Shown here: positions 1 through 13,800 of the stretch, in pieces | Layout of the letters: every line of letters starts with the position of its first letter | How positions within the stretch are numbered: position 1 is the stretch's first letter | NCBI RefSeq assembly: GCF_022458985.1 | Contig: NC_061785.1 | Span: forward strand, 5,694,204 to 5,758,203 | Direction: 5' to 3' | Source of the DNA: Mugil cephalus | Taxonomy: Eukaryota > Chordata > Actinopteri > Mugiliformes > Mugilidae | DNA length: 64,000 nt | Notes under the pieces: model-generated | Told to the model about the DNA's origin: nothing | Databases searched by the model: none | Seen by the model: the letters and a program-made list of their open reading frames with translations, nothing else | Made by a program: the position numbers and the translations under genes

Positions 1-3000
1 TATTTTTTTTTTTTTATTTGGTTCTCCCTTTCCATTTTTTTTTTTTTAATATTTCAGCGCCTCAGATGTAGCGGCTCTTTAAAGCGCCCATGGGGGCTCC
101 GAGTCCTCGCTTTTGTCTCCCATTTCCTTCTGAAACAGTTTTTCTTTAACCCTATGCGGCTCTTCACAGTTGTTGTCTTAGCTCTCTCCTCTCCGTCGCT
201 CCCTCTGCTTCTTTTCTTTTTCTCCATCTTCTCCCCCACCACCACCACCACCACCACCTCCTCCTCCTCCTCCTCTTCGCTCCCTCAGTTTTCTCTGTGT
301 CAGCCAGAGGTCAACGCTACACTTTTTTCTTCTGTGCGCGAGGAGGCAGGGGGTATCTTTTTTGGTTATTGTAAACTAAAAATAGAAGAAGAAAATAAAT
401 CTGATTTTAGGCTGGGGCGATGGCGTCTTTTAAGATACAGCGGGCGTACGACTATCTAGCAATTGGAGGGTGTTTTGTGTCTCGAGATAAGGATTAGATG
501 ATATCAATAAATGATTTGGATGAGGTTTGATCGAGAATATAGACCAATTTACGGACAGTGATAAACTGACTTAATTTTCAAGGTCTCAAGGACACTGTGC
601 ATTACGTGAAATTATGTTTTCTGATTAAATAAGCTGCCACTATACTCGTCTTTAGTGCGGTTGGAGTGCGGTAGAACGCAAAACGAGACGTTTTTCGCGG
701 GGAAATGTTGAACCGAGCTGTTGCTGTGCACGTTATAAAGCATCACAAGGAGTTTAATTTCACCAACTTTCTACTCATTTTGTGAATAAAACTGTGCGAT
801 TGAGGTTGAATTTAAAAATTTGTCTGACAATGTTTACGATTTTTCTTTTTTATTATTGCACACTATGAGCATAATTGGAATTTGGAAAAGCAACAATGTT
901 GCCGCGTGTTTAACTAAGCAGGAAAGCTCCACTGAGCTCTCTAGTCAGATCATTACTTCCAAGAGTCTCATTATGTCGAGAGCCTTGTTGAAGCTAATAA
1001 CCGACTAAAGGTCTAATTATTAGATTTTCTCGTAATTTTATTAATGCTAGCTAACACTTTGTGGGGACCTAATGGAGGAACACGAGGAGGCTAATAGTAG
1101 CTGGTGGTCTGAAGCTCGGCTGAACCGACGTTAGCGAGCGAACAAACGTCTATTTTTAGCGGACTTAATTTTACACAAACGGCTATTTCTGTTTCTGTTT
1201 TTATTTTTTGGCAAAAACCACCTGTCGAGAAACTTTTCCCGAGCGCGTAACAGGAAACAGGCGCTCGCACACAAACACATACTTGAGTCTGTTGGTTCAG
1301 CTCTTCCATTGAGAGTCCGTATGCTAGGCGGCCATTGTGCGCGTAGGGCCTTTTGTCTGGGCCGCCTGAAACTGGTGATTGCACCTTAGCTACCGCAGTT
1401 CAAGCGTAAACAGTGTTTTCATGCCCTACGATATACACTGTTGCCAGTGGACCCCTAAATCCCTGGAACAGCTGAGTCCTAGGGTGTCAAAGATAATGGC
1501 GATTTATTGCAGCGCGAGGCTTTCTCATTGCCCCCCCCTTCCCCCCCCCCCCGCTCCACACATACCCTCCACCCTCCGCCCCCCTTTCCAATCGTCCCTC
1601 CACCCCCCCTCCTCCTCCTCCTCCTCCCTCAAACAGATTAAAATTAAGCCGTAAACATGTGAGGATGGAATTAACACACTCCTCCTCCTCAACACAGATT
1701 ACTTAGCCGTAAACATTTGATGGATACACGTGAGTCCTTGATTTTCCCGCGCTGTCCCGTGCGAACGTGGGTGCAATTTTAATGACTCGCGACGTTTTTG
1801 AAGTCCACATGAAAAAAGCGTCGCTCGCCGTTTGTGGCGGCGCTAGATATGGCTGGGCCACGGCCGGCCATGATTGGGGGGGACACACGCCGCCGACTCG
1901 GACTCCAGGCTCTTCGATAGGATCGGTGTCATTTTCCTCTCCACGATAAGACGCCTTGCTGACAAGGTCCGATTAGGAGAGAAAAAATCATTATTGCTAC
2001 GCCTTTCATCCACCGGGGGTTTACCGATAAACAGCTCACCCACGGCTAGATTTTCTGAGAGCAAGATGTTATGCGTTGAAGCATATATATTTAGGAAATG
2101 TGGTTCCAAGCGAAATTTCGGCGGTATTTTTTTTAGTAATTATTTTCTTTTTAAAACAGCTATAGAATTTTCTTTTCCCGCCGCCCCCACCCCGTCCCCC
2201 CCACACCCCCCTTTAAAACATATTTTAAAAAGGCCCCGTTTCTCCTTAGCAGAAAACTCAAGCTGTGAAATATTTAAGTCTCAGCTCTCAGCTCCATTAA
2301 TCAAACAATTATCAAATAACTTCCTATTCTTTTTGAACGCACAACAACATGCCGATTGTATCAGCCTACAAAAAAAAAAAAAAAAGTGATTTATTATGCT
2401 GTACCTCAAGGAAATCCACTTTAGCAAACTGTCCTTTTAAAAAAGAGAAATGAAAAAGAGATGCTTAAAATATTCAAACTACATTGCAGAACAGAGAGAA
2501 AAAGAAATTGGAGGGAGAAAAGACTCAGCTGGAAGAAAAAGATTTACATTACATACATCTACTTTATATATATATATATATACATATATATATTTATTTT
2601 TCCCTACAAATAATTTATCTAGTGACTGGGAGGAAAGTGTCAAATTATGGTCCCTTAGCAGGTCACACAAAACTTCAAATAAATATAATATATATAAAAG
2701 AAGGATGAGAATTTAAAATAAGGGACAATTGTCAAAAATATCCATTCCAATTAATATATTTATTCATAAATGTTTTACGTTTTTAGGACTTTAAACTGTA
2801 TAACAATGCAATGAAAGCCTCACTGTGGACTAATGAATTATTTTAAATATTAAAAGGAGGGAATAAAAATCTGCGCTGTGGCCGATAAATAGCCTCCGCT
2901 AAAAAATATAAACAGAAATACGGCCGATTATGTCACATTTTCTGCGAGTGTTTGCTCACGGATTTGGAGGCGCAAACGCCACTTTGGTGGCCCGACACCA

Positions 3001-3649
3001 AAAGAATCGCCGAGTCTGATCTTTAGAGGGAACACGGAGAAATAAAGCGGGGTGGGAGAGAAACGGAGAAAGAAGACGGAGATGCAGGGTGGGGGAGTGG
3101 GGGGAGATAGGACAAACGTGTGCTGTGTTACTGGGCCACTCCAGCACCCATGGACTCTCAGCAAGACTCAAAGACGCACTCGGGTTCAAACGGGAGCCGT
3201 GAAGATTTTTCCTTTTTTTTTTTTTTAATGTTTACAAAAAACATATTTATTTATTTTTTCTGTCATTTATCTATTTATTTATTTCCCCCCCCAACACACA
3301 CTCAATGCCACCGGAATTTGTTCGGCGGTGACGCCGACGACGTGCTCGCCCTCCCCTCTCTTTTCCAACCCCCCCTGTCTTTTTAATACCACTGCAGTCG
3401 AAAATCAAACTGCTCTAAAACAAATTGATGTACTCTTTAATATAGTCGTCACATCATCACAGGGTCCTCACACGTCTGCCTTGGTGACAACTGCAGGGCT
3501 GCTTAGCTTACCCCAGCGTTGGCTGCCACTTTGTTGGTCGCTTCAATGATTTATCACAAAAAAAAAAAAGAAAACGAGAGGGAGATTGTGAGAGTAGTGG
3601 GAAGAGAGAAAAGAGGGGGAGACTGAAAGAAAAAGCCCCTGGATCACGA

Positions 3650-3920
3650 TTGAGTCACTGGCACCTTTGATTGACAAGGTCTAATCAGCTTATCTCCATC
3701 CTAATAAAGTTGATAGCCTGCGGTGTTGCTCTCTACCTGGCATGGTGTGAACTTTGGGCTAGGCTGGGGGCCCCTGGGGGCCGCGCCCCGACCCTCTCTG
3801 CTTATCTAAACGGGGCTGAAATCAATCCCTAATGAGCTGTTTTCATTTTGCGGGATTGATTACAGGCCCCTAAACACCGAGAACACTCGCCCTAAGAAGT
3901 GTTGTCGGCGTCCTGTCGGC
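3650..3920. promoter_or_regulatory. Candidate conserved non-coding element
   Basis: This repeat-free block of mixed composition sits between low-complexity tracts. It has TTGATTGACAAGGTCTAATC, TTATCTAAACGGGG, CTAATGAG and GGGATTGATTACAGG, all TALE/homeodomain-type sites, and a GGGGGCCCCTGGGGGCC palindrome at about 3766-3782. No open frame with codon structure is present. Conservation cannot be tested here. Confidence 0.35.
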
Positions 3921-4079
3921 CACCTTTAAAATGCAGAGCGGCTTTCCGTCTGTCTCCCGTCTTCGTTTTCAGCGGACGTCTCACTCTGCTGCCATTGCTG
4001 GGTTATTTGTGTCACGGCGTGAAAGTGGGTAAAGTAAAATTGTTGCATATTTCCAAGGTGATTTGCTGATACAACTTTT

Positions 4080-4445
4080 TCACTTCCGATACCGATACTA
4101 CGTGAGTATTGGCCGATACCGATATGATATCAGCACGAATCATACACACTTTTATTATTGCGTAAAAGTGTTATAAAAGGCTTGATCGAGTGGTTTTAGA
4201 GAACAATAGTTGGAAACAGAAGGAATGAGAAAAGCTGACCCATTTATTATTAACCAATGGGTTAAATTTTAACCTTAAACATAAGAATATTCTGCAATTG
4301 ACGAAAATAAATAAAAAAAAATTCAACAAAATCACTCCTACTCATTGCTACTTTGTTAGCAACTTAGCACACACTGGCCAATATCATCCGATGCTTGTTT
4401 TTCGCTGATATCGGCCCGATATCTGATATCAATATCGGTTTTTAA
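4080..4445. repeat. CCGATA-type dispersed repeat with palindromic ends
   Basis: The left end contains TTCCGATACCGATACTACGT and GGCCGATACCGATATGATAT. The right end holds the inverse-type GCTGATATCGGCCCGATATC. The centre is AT-rich and non-coding. Such CCGATATC-bounded elements are dispersed in fish genomes; I do not assign a superfamily. Confidence 0.55.
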
Positions 4446-4589
4446 ATATTGCAAATTAATTGGCGGTGTAAAATTAAAATCTTTTACACTTCACGTTAAA
4501 AATGAAATCTACAAATTCAAAATTACATCTACATTTCCAGCACACGTAAAAAAAAAAAAAAACTCTTCAAAAGCCAAACTGACTTTTTT

Positions 4590-5060
4590 GGGGATTTTTA
4601 AGAGCGTAACTGGAATCTTCTGCAGGCTTTTATGCCGAGCGACGTCCCGTGTGAATTGCCGATCAATGCTCGAGGCTCAACTTTCACCCCTTCAACGACT
4701 AATAATCAAAAAGGTGGAGCGGCTAATCAACGTCTCGTCCGACGCGCTGCATTCGATTTCTAAACAAGCAATCATAAATGATGCAACGGCTTTTCAACTG
4801 CGGAGACTTAAAAATCCCTTTGATATAACATCAGTCTCCCAGCATTTGACGAGCATCCGCACATTTGGGTATTTCAAATGCCCCCGACTCAAATGTCTTT
4901 AAATTGGCTAACTGGATGCCCTCCCACTTTATTTACTGCCCTCTTTAACTGGGTGCCTGCTTGTCGCTGCGCTGAGGCTTTTAAGTCGGCGCTCCACACT
5001 AATGAAGTTCTATACTTTATTTATGAGACAAACAGAGAACCCTGGTTCTTGAGGGGTGCG
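4590..5060. promoter_or_regulatory. Candidate conserved non-coding element
   Basis: The block has balanced composition and CpGs, with GCAATCATAAATGATGCAAC and CTAATAATCAAAAAGG motifs. It has a 104-codon open frame without recognisable similarity, which I attribute to chance. Confidence 0.3.
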
Positions 5061-7363
5061 TGTGGTAAACAGCTCTGCATGTCCAGAGAGTCTCCTCTAC
5101 ATCCCTGTGATGGCTCTCACTGCTTTTGGCAAGCCTTTGTTTTCACTAAATACACTGGAGACATTGAGAATGGAAGAGGAGAAGATAAAATGGTGCTGTG
5201 TCAAGATTCATATTTTCTTAGAACTAAAAGTCCTCTTTTTTTTTTTCTTTCCCTTAAATGTGACCTCGAAGCATCCTGGCTTTTTTTTTTTTTTGTTCCT
5301 GGTCATTAAGAGATATATTGTCGGCAGTGAAGAGGAAAAAGGCGGCAAAGCTGAGTTGCTACGCCATTTCTTTGTTCAGGATCTATCGCTTTGAAATAAA
5401 ATGTCTTTTAGTTCCACTTCCCCCCATTGGTCAATTTCGGTTCTTAAGGGCCGCTGTGTCATTGTGGATGGAGAATGCAACTTTGAATTACTGCAAAAAA
5501 AAAAAAAAAGAAAGAAAGAAAAAGAAATAACGATGACGTTAAACCACTCTAAACTGCGAAGAAAGTGCGGCTTTAGATGTCTGAGGAGAGTTGAGGTTTA
5601 TGGCGAGGAAAAGTATTTACAGAGTGGAGAGTGTGTGATTGGGGAAAACACTTAATGCTCTAATTGTTCTCGTTTAATACGCGTGGTTGCCACACCTCTG
5701 CATTTGGAAAAAAACACAAATGAACAATCGGCGGTGACACTTTTCATAATGCGCTCGGATATTTATTTGATTATTTTTTGTACTTGTTGGTGCAACAAGA
5801 GAAGGAACCGCAATAAACGGAGCCTTTGTTGGGCTATAAAAGTAAACCGTTTGAATAAAAGACAAATCCCAGGCCTCCACAGCGTGTGCCGCGTCTCAAT
5901 ATTCTCGAAACGGGGCTGTGATGTAGATGGCGCGAGATTTCATAGAGATGTCTGGGAAGTGTTGTGACGAGCCACTGTGGGACCGCAGGAGTAAATATAT
6001 ATAGTTAGAGATGGGCGAACAACACCAAATTAAAGGCCGGGCCGAACGCGGGATGAGATGGCGAACCCCGTCAACTTTATAAGCCCACGGGATAAATCCG
6101 GCCACCTAACGTTTGCGCCAACTGCGTTCGTCGAGTCAGAGAGCTCGGCGCATACGGCAATTAGCCCGGCGGAGGGCCGCGCGTTTCCTGTGTGTCTTTG
6201 CCGCCCGCGCAGATGCATTCTCTGTTTGACCTGCAGACACTGCCATTTTAGGTTGTGCATCAGAGCGGAGGGTTGGTATCGACAGCAGAGCAAAGGAAGG
6301 GGTCACGGATTAAAGACACGGGGCGAAGCTTCCCCACCAAACCACAAACACGCCCCACAGCTGGTGCGGACCAAGCCAAGTGTGTGGGACCGAGGCGGGA
6401 TAAACGAGCATTGTTCTTCGCTAGCTGCACGCACAGCGGATGAGACGGCCGCCGGTGACACGGGGTCAAGGGGGCGCGCCGGCCGACTGCAGCTGGGAGG
6501 AACCGCTGGGCTCAGGAGGTACTGAACGCTGTTAAAGCCAGGGCCCACTTCTTTACCGACAACCAAGCTGTGAGGCAAGACATCAAAACGAGCCGCTGTG
6601 AGAGACACGGCTGGGGTGGAATTAAAAAAATAATACATACATATATATATATATATATAAAATGTGCCGGCTGTCGCAGAATTTTCACTCCGTCGAGAAA
6701 CCCGAACAACGCCATCCGAGACATTCCGAATCAACGTTTTTAAGCCGAGGATGCAGATTGTATTTGTGAATCCGCGAATGCAAAGTTACGGGGGGAACAT
6801 CAAAAGCCGGTGGTCTGCGTGCGAACCTTCCTCGACTTGAATTATTAAACCTGTCGATGTGGCGCGCGCCGAGCCGCCCCGCGATTATAGTGTAAATTGA
6901 CAAACTTTTTCAAAACTACAACGGGAGCCACAGAAAGCCGGTTGATGCTTCAAGAATGAGCTTTGATATATCTCTGAGGAATACACTGTGCCTCAATAAT
7001 GTGGTGACTGTCAGGGAGGAAGACAGAAGGAGGAAGGAGAAGAAGAAGAAATATGCTAACTGGTTAAATCTATTTAAGATCCCAATGAGGCTTTTTTTTT
7101 TTTTTTACCTATTTTAAGATTATCCTTGATAATGAGGAAAAAAGGGAGTTGTGTGTGTGTGTGTGTGTGTATTTTTTTTTAGAAGGTTTATTTAAAAAGT
7201 GATATGTTTTTATTTGCTTTCTTCTGCGCTACCGAATTAGGAACTTCAGGAGGAACGCTGACATTGTTTATTTTCATAGACCCCCCCCCCCCCACCAGCA
7301 CCACCACTGATACGTTTGTGTAAAAAAGAAGCAGCACCACCCACCCAACACACAGGCGAACGT

Positions 7364-7366
7364 AAC

Positions 7367-7397
<31 letters not shown>

Positions 7398-7400
7398 GCC
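7364..7400. repeat. CA microsatellite cluster
   Basis: CA repeats at 7364-7400 and 7585-7606 surround a small block. Together with the CACC and AAAT repeats they make 7.1-7.93 kb the most simple-sequence-rich part of intron 5 and the exon 5 flanks. Confidence 0.9.
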
Positions 7401-7696
7401 ATAGTGATGCTTGAATTTTCTTCACGAGCAGAGCGAGGAGAAGCAGCAGCGCCCGATCTGTCGCTTGTACACTTCCCTCTTTCCCTCCCTGGCTCACCTT
7501 TGATGTGCTCCCGAAAATGTCATCAGGCGTCAAGGAAAGAGGTTTTTTTTTTTTTTTTCTAACCTCCCCGCTCCACCCTCCAAACACACACACACACACA
7601 CACACATATATACGCACAAACACACATATCCACCCACCTCGCATATGAGCAAGACAATTTGCTGTCGCTCACTCATCCTCACCACTATCTTGAACC

Positions 7697-7760
7697 CCCC
7701 CACCCAAACCTCACCCACCCACCCACCCACCCACCCAACAACACCACCACCCCACTCCTT
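7697..7760. repeat. CACC repeat (GGGT tracts on the VTI1A transcript)
   Basis: Six or more CCCA/CACC units on the plus strand give successive GGG runs on the minus-strand transcript. They lie about 25-90 bases downstream of the VTI1A exon 5 donor. The sequence fits a G-quadruplex pattern. Confidence 0.85.
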
Positions 7761-7783
7761 TTCCAATCCCAACGTATACGCAC

Positions 7784-7868
7784 CGGTTTCCACTGCTATC
7801 TGGTAGCCGGCCTCCAGTCTCCGTGATGACCTTTCCAGCTTCTCTGTGTTGTCCAACAGATGCGCCCT
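7784..7868 (-). CDS. vti1a: VTI1A coding exon 5 (start of SNARE-proximal region)
   Basis: This is an 85-nt exon with acceptor CTGTTGCAG and donor G|GTGCGT. It encodes RAHLLDNTEKLERSSRRLEA and then GYQIAVET, ending in phase 1, where the family continues with E-Q-I-G. In transcript sense the donor is followed within about 100 bases by repeated GGGT tracts. It is the last VTI1A exon I can see in the window. Confidence 0.94.
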
Positions 7869-10800
7869 CTGCAACAGATAGAGGAGGAGGAGAGAAATAA
7901 AATAAATAAATAAATAAATAAATAAATAAAAGCTGGAGAAACAACCAGAAAATAAAAATTGATTGAGAGGGCTGGGACCCATTTCAAAGAAACACATCAA
8001 CGCTGTCAACCTAAACAGACAGACCACATCCACGGCGACGACATAATACAATAACCTTCATGGCTGACAATGTGTTCGTATGCTGATGGAATATCAAGCA
8101 AATGCATGTTAGAGCTGACAATGTAATAGGTGCTGCTGCCAACGACTACTACCACTTGGAGCTTTGTCGCCTCTTTATATTGTCGCACAGACCCTGTTGC
8201 ACGGAGAACAGAGACAGCACAGAGCATTGAGATTTAAGGGATTTAAGATGGTGGCGTCCAGCTGGAAGAAATATATACATCTACACCTTAGTTGGCAGTA
8301 ATAAAGCTGTAATTAAAGTGGAAGATTCCTTAAATAATGATATCCGAGGGTTTCTAATTATCATCAGTCTTCTTCATCAGTGGCTCTAGACAGTAACTGT
8401 TGATGTACGAGCTTCTCCGTTCCCCCCTCGGCCAGGCTTCCCAAGACTGGCTTCCCGAGACTGGCCATTTAAAGTTCAGAGGGTGCATCAAGAAAAAAAA
8501 AAAGATGCTTGTCATAAATTATTAAACAAGCATTTTTTTTTTCAAAGTCGATGTTTGTGAGTATCAAGGTCTTCACTGGAGGGGGTGCCTGTGATATCAC
8601 GACGGCGACACCAGCTCCTTAGGTACCAAGCAGACCGGTGGTTTTTGGATTTGAGCGATTCCACGTCCAAGGCGCAAGGCTCACTAGCATTGACTGGCAG
8701 CCAACATCTACAGGTTTTCTAAAAAGATTCTTCAGAAACAAGCGTTTGTTTAGGAGCGGGGATGGGCATTGTTCTTTAAAAGAACCAATTCATCGACATC
8801 ATTAGACTTCACGCATATCGATTTTTCTCGTTGATTCTTTTTCCGTGACGAATCTTGTGGAGAAACTGAAACCTTCACTCCTCCAGAAAGGACTGTAACA
8901 GTGCAACATGCAACTTTATACGGCACCGTGATTTTAAGCAAAGGCGGCAACACCACCAACAAGCTGAAGCATTTGTCAACGACGCACCCACAAAATAGAG
9001 GGCATGAATCGACGTGACGAAAACATGGTGAAACGCATCAGTAAATACAGAGAGACCGGGAAAAATGTGGATTATCAGATCAAATTAAGGACGACTGGAC
9101 TCGACAATGATCCATAAGAACTAGTTTGATGTGGAAAAGGGGATTAGCTTCAGTTTCAGTTAGTTTAAGTTAGTTTTAGGTCATTTCAGTTATGATAAAT
9201 GTAGCTAAATAAAAGATGCTAACGCTAAGAGCTGAGAAGTAACGTTAGCCATACAATACTGTAGCGTCCGACCAGATATCAGAAGGATGATGACGAGCAG
9301 TCGCAAATATTCCAATGTTGGAGCTAAAATAGTGTCCGCTGTAACTACACCAAAACAACAACACAACACAAACTTATCTGTCAGCCCTCCAGAACGTAAC
9401 TTAAGAAGAAACTTAAGGTACGACTTCATCAAAAAACCTGACACTAAATGTGAACCACAACACCAGTGTCATGTGTTGGACAAGCCCCGGTCAACAAGTC
9501 TCAGCAGAGCAGTGTTAGTGAGGATCCAGTGACCAATTTCCTATTTGTTCGCTTACACAAGTTCTTATCTCTTGTTAAGAAATTTCTTCCAAACGAAACA
9601 TTTACAGGAGGAATCGTTAACGGCATCTGTATCAATAAAATCGTATCGATGCCCATCCCTGTTAAAGACAAGTAAAGGTGATTTAGAGACGTCTATTTGA
9701 TCTTTTACTAACGTACTACATCCCAAATGAACCATTAAGGGAACTAATGACCATTCATCTTTGGCACTGGTTTATTTAAAGACTACCTACAGTATATATA
9801 CGCAGTCTCAATCAAGTCAACTTTTAATCTACGGTAGCGAGAGCAACGTTATCAATCGTACCGCAGCTCCACCACAGCCCTCGACGTGCCCGCTCCTAAG
9901 ACCCAGCCTTCATTAAACCCACGCTGCATTCAGCGGAGGATCACAAACGGCATCCGACTTCAATGTTTACTCAGACGTTGTTGGTTTTGATGGACTTTCT
10001 AATGCGGCGCGTTAAGGAAACCGATCCGATGCAAACACATTTGACACTCAAAAAAACAACTCCGTGAATGACAGCCGCCCCGCCGACAAGGGTTTATGCC
10101 CATCACATGAGCGAAGGGGACAGGGGAAGAAGTGAAATCTCTACTTTTGGTCGGGCTGTCAAAATGTGTACCAGCTAATCACTCAGAGGAAATGAAAAAT
10201 GTGGAAAGAGAGAGCGAGAGAAAGGAGGGGGGTGGTGGTGGTGGTGGTGGTTGGGGGGGGGGGGATAAAAATAAGTCAACGACACACTTTTCAAAGTTTG
10301 ACAACAAGAGGGATGGGAAGAGAGCAGGGAGGAGAAAACTCCCTGTGAACTCTTTTCTTTCCCTCGTTTCCTTCGTCTTTGTGCCACTGACAGATGTCAT
10401 TTAAAATTGCATCGCTACTTTTTAATAGTTAAAGGGAGGGCAGGGGGAGGATGGAGGGATGGAGGGATGGGGGAGAGCCGATAGGTGGATGAGCGATACA
10501 AAAATGGGCTACTGGTGCGAGGAGGCCGAGGAGATGGTGGGCTTTTTTCGGGGCTTTTGGGGAAGGGTGTGGCGAGGGGGTTTTCGGGGAGGGGTTACAT
10601 GGGTGTGGCGGTGGCGATGGCGGCGGCGGCGGCGGAGGTGGCGCGCATGCGGGAGGAAAAAAATAAAAAATGGGAGACCAAGCCTGGGCTATAATGAGCC
10701 CCTATGGATCAGCTGAGATGGAGAGGATGTATTGACATGCAATGCTTAAGCTAATACACCTAGACCATGGCTGCACTGCCTGTGTGTGCCTGGGAGCATG

Positions 10801-13800
10801 AGGCAGCCGGGGATACTGACAGAGTAGCGCACTCCCCGGGTTCTTCAAAGAGCTCAAGTGATTAGTATGTTATCATTACCATTCGAAACGTGATTTTCCT
10901 ATTCCCTCTCGGCAAAGGTGACACGTCTCGGGGAGACGGCCGGCAGACTCGCTGCGATGGAAAGCCACTTCAAAGCTTTCTCCTCCTGAATTTCTCTCTC
11001 TCTGTGTCTCTTCTCTCCCCTCGTTCTGTCTTCTTTTAGGGCCGGGGGGGTGGGTGGGAGGGTGTGTGAGGTGGGAGGGGATGCTGGGGGGTGGGGGGGG
11101 GTGTGTAGTGGTGGAGGTGCCAGTGTGTATATATATGTGTGTGTGTGTGTGTGATCATTAGAATAATGCGTCCTGAGTTTGACGGTGACAGAACGCGAAG
11201 GAAAGGGTGAGAGTTCAGCCACTAAGGATCCAGTAATGGTGGCACTGTGATGGCCCTAATAACGGAACAATCTAGCCACGAACACCAGACGGGGAATAAT
11301 GAAAAGGAACATGCACAATTAAAACTAAAACATCCTTCACTATGTAGCCACAGTGGAGGCTGATTTCAGATATTACATCCTAAAACGTGCGGTGTACCTG
11401 CAACGTGCAACAACCACAAAATGACAATGAAAAGGTTCGGATTTTATTCTGCAGTAGGTAAGAAAAAATAAAAATAAATAAATAAATAAAATACACCACA
11501 TCCTTGTCAGCATTTTTCGCTGAGGGAAATGCAAAGTGGTTGCCGGCCCCTACTGAGCCACCGCGTCCATATCAAGGTTTGACCCCTGCGGTTCAGATAT
11601 AACCATTGTGAATCCTTCAGACTGAGAATACTAACACCTATTCAAGCTCAAATAACAGCTTCCAACTCACATCTGTCATTTGCCTACTTAAAGAAATATA
11701 AATATATATATATCTCATGAAATCTCATCGTCTCCTTGAGCCTTCTAGCAAAGGATTTAAATGCAATATATGATAAATATTGTGCGTCTGCGAGTGCACC
11801 GGTGCACCCCACCACCACCACCACCACCACCGCGGCTGTTCCCGCCTATGCACGCGCGCCTTTTCATCTGACACCTACATTTTGAACAAAGACCTTCTTA
11901 GGATCCACAAAAATTGTGTTTTTTTGTTGTGCTTTTTGGCGTCAAGAAACACTCGTCAGTTGTAAGTTATTAACGGGGAGCCCCAGAACAATGCAGCTGT
12001 AGCTCAAAAGAAATCTCAACCCCTCTTCTTTCGTTCTCCTGCCTTTTTTCAATATCAAACACAGGCGGTTACTATCACCATTTTCCAAAGTTCAGATGAT
12101 TTCCTTATTATTTCAATAAGGGTGGGGGAGAGTCAAAGTGAATAATGATGACAGCTGTGATTCAGACTGACTGTGTGATCTTCCGTGCCGTTTGTTTGGG
12201 ACTTGTAAGACGAGGAATTACAAGTGTCAAACAGCTGTGAATATGGGTGCTAAATATTTAAACATGTTTTTCAGCTGAAGAAGAAAAAAAAAAGTGTAGT
12301 TTTTTTTTTTTTTTTTTTTTTTAAAGCAAGACTTAAGTGCGTATAAGCTGCACCAGCCTTTGATTCAAATGCCGGGTAAAAGACTGCAACGGCGACGAGG
12401 GCAAAGAATCAAGCCCGATTACGGAGACCGGACCGTTCCAGACTGAAGGTAGACAGGTGCGGTAACTCGAGATGTCTTCCAACCCTCAGGCTAAGGAGGA
12501 AACGCACGGAAACGTGGGAAGAAGAAGAAGGAAACAAAAGTATAGAAGAATAAAAGAAGAAAGTACGAGAACATGGCATCTGGGCCAGGTTGGCACTCTA
12601 AATTATACATAGGAGTGAATGGAAAGATTTTGATAGGAATTGAATTACTCTGCTTCTGAAGAGAATCCCTCTTGAATATAGTCTTGAGTCAAAGGTACAT
12701 TTAACAACATACTGTTAAGTACACCTTCCAAAGACAAGATCAGGCCAGGGTAAGATCAAACGCGAACTATTAAAATGAATTCTAACATGACATAAGGAAA
12801 CTATCCGTTCTTTATATCAAACAGTTTGAAGTGTTATTAAGAAAAATACACGACTGTAACGCTGAAAAACATTGAAGCCAATATCAATGTTACTGTCGGG
12901 CAGTTCGGGATCACATATTCAAATCTAAAATCTTTTATTTAAACACAACCTGAAATACTTTAATCTACCTGTGAAGTGTTCTGTGTGTAATCTTATATCA
13001 GAAGAACGTCTTACAGTCAAATGTGGGTCGTCACTGAGATTTTTAACACATCCAATTGTGCAGAGGGACGATGTAAAGACATAAAACTTCACGGATTCAT
13101 TCAAATGTCAGTAAAAGCAAAGACACCAATGCTAACTGTTGCTAACCAAACCGTTAGGAATGGGCCAAATCATTAGCTTTTTCTATTTAACGATAATTAT
13201 TTCGTATTAGCATAGGTGTTCTAGTTTAGCAAGCTAACCAGCTAAGCGACAAGCTAACCGTGCTTCCAGTTTCGGCAGGCTCTAGATAGCATTAGCTGCT
13301 AAACCTATATTTTATAGATCATAGGTCTTTAACAGGGGGTCTGTGGAGGCACTGCGTTCCTATGTAAAAGTGAAGATAACAATGCTAACTGTTGCTAACC
13401 AAACCTTTATGAATGGTCCTAATTAATTAGCTTTTTCTCTTTGGCGATAGTTATTTCGTATAAACTTAGCATAGGTATTGTAGTTTAGCAAACTAACCAG
13501 TTAAGCCTCAAACTAATCGTGCTTCTAGTTTCTGAAGGCTCTACATAGCATTAGCTGCTAAACCTATATTTAAGATCAAAGGTCTTCAACAGGGGGTCTG
13601 GGGGTCGGGTCTGTGGAGGCATTGCGGGGGGGTCGCAAAATCTTTGGTTGATTAGACATTTTTTTACACATTAACATGAATCCAACATATTTTAGTAAAG
13701 GCATAGGGGATAGCTTAATATTGAATGCAAAACGATGATAATAATGTACATTTATAAATAGCACTAGGCTGAGTTTAGTATAGTTAACACATATACTTTA

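Larger units (their letters stand above)
1..7783 (-). other. VTI1A intron 5 sequence (no exon recognised)
   Basis: No coding exon with family similarity is visible. Contents include CAC/CTC-rich simple sequence near 232-280, C-rich tracts near 1530-1620, an AT-rich stretch with TA repeats (2565-2595), and non-coding blocks that look functional (3650-3920, 4590-5060). A CCGATA-type repeat lies at 4080-4445, a GC-richer block at 5930-6620, and GT/CA repeats and homopolymers at 7080-7780. Open frames over 100 codons here are low-complexity or lack homology. It is assigned to intron 5 only because exon 5 lies to its right and the next exons are absent. Confidence 0.7.

Noticed and set aside
1874..2389. 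Open frame of 171 codons in VTI1A intron 5
   Set aside because: Composition is low-complexity (proline-rich and lysine tail from C and A runs), with no similarity and no splice context.
4588..4902. Open frame of 104 codons with near-natural composition
   Set aside because: I recognise no domain, the frame lacks splice sites and gene context, and the block looks non-coding. Comparative data showing synonymous-biased change would reopen it.
1..7783. Remaining VTI1A exons (SNARE motif and membrane anchor)
   Set aside because: I looked for minus-strand sequence coding for the expected QIGQEML, DANLGKSSR and hydrophobic tail, and saw none. They are presumed to lie beyond the window.
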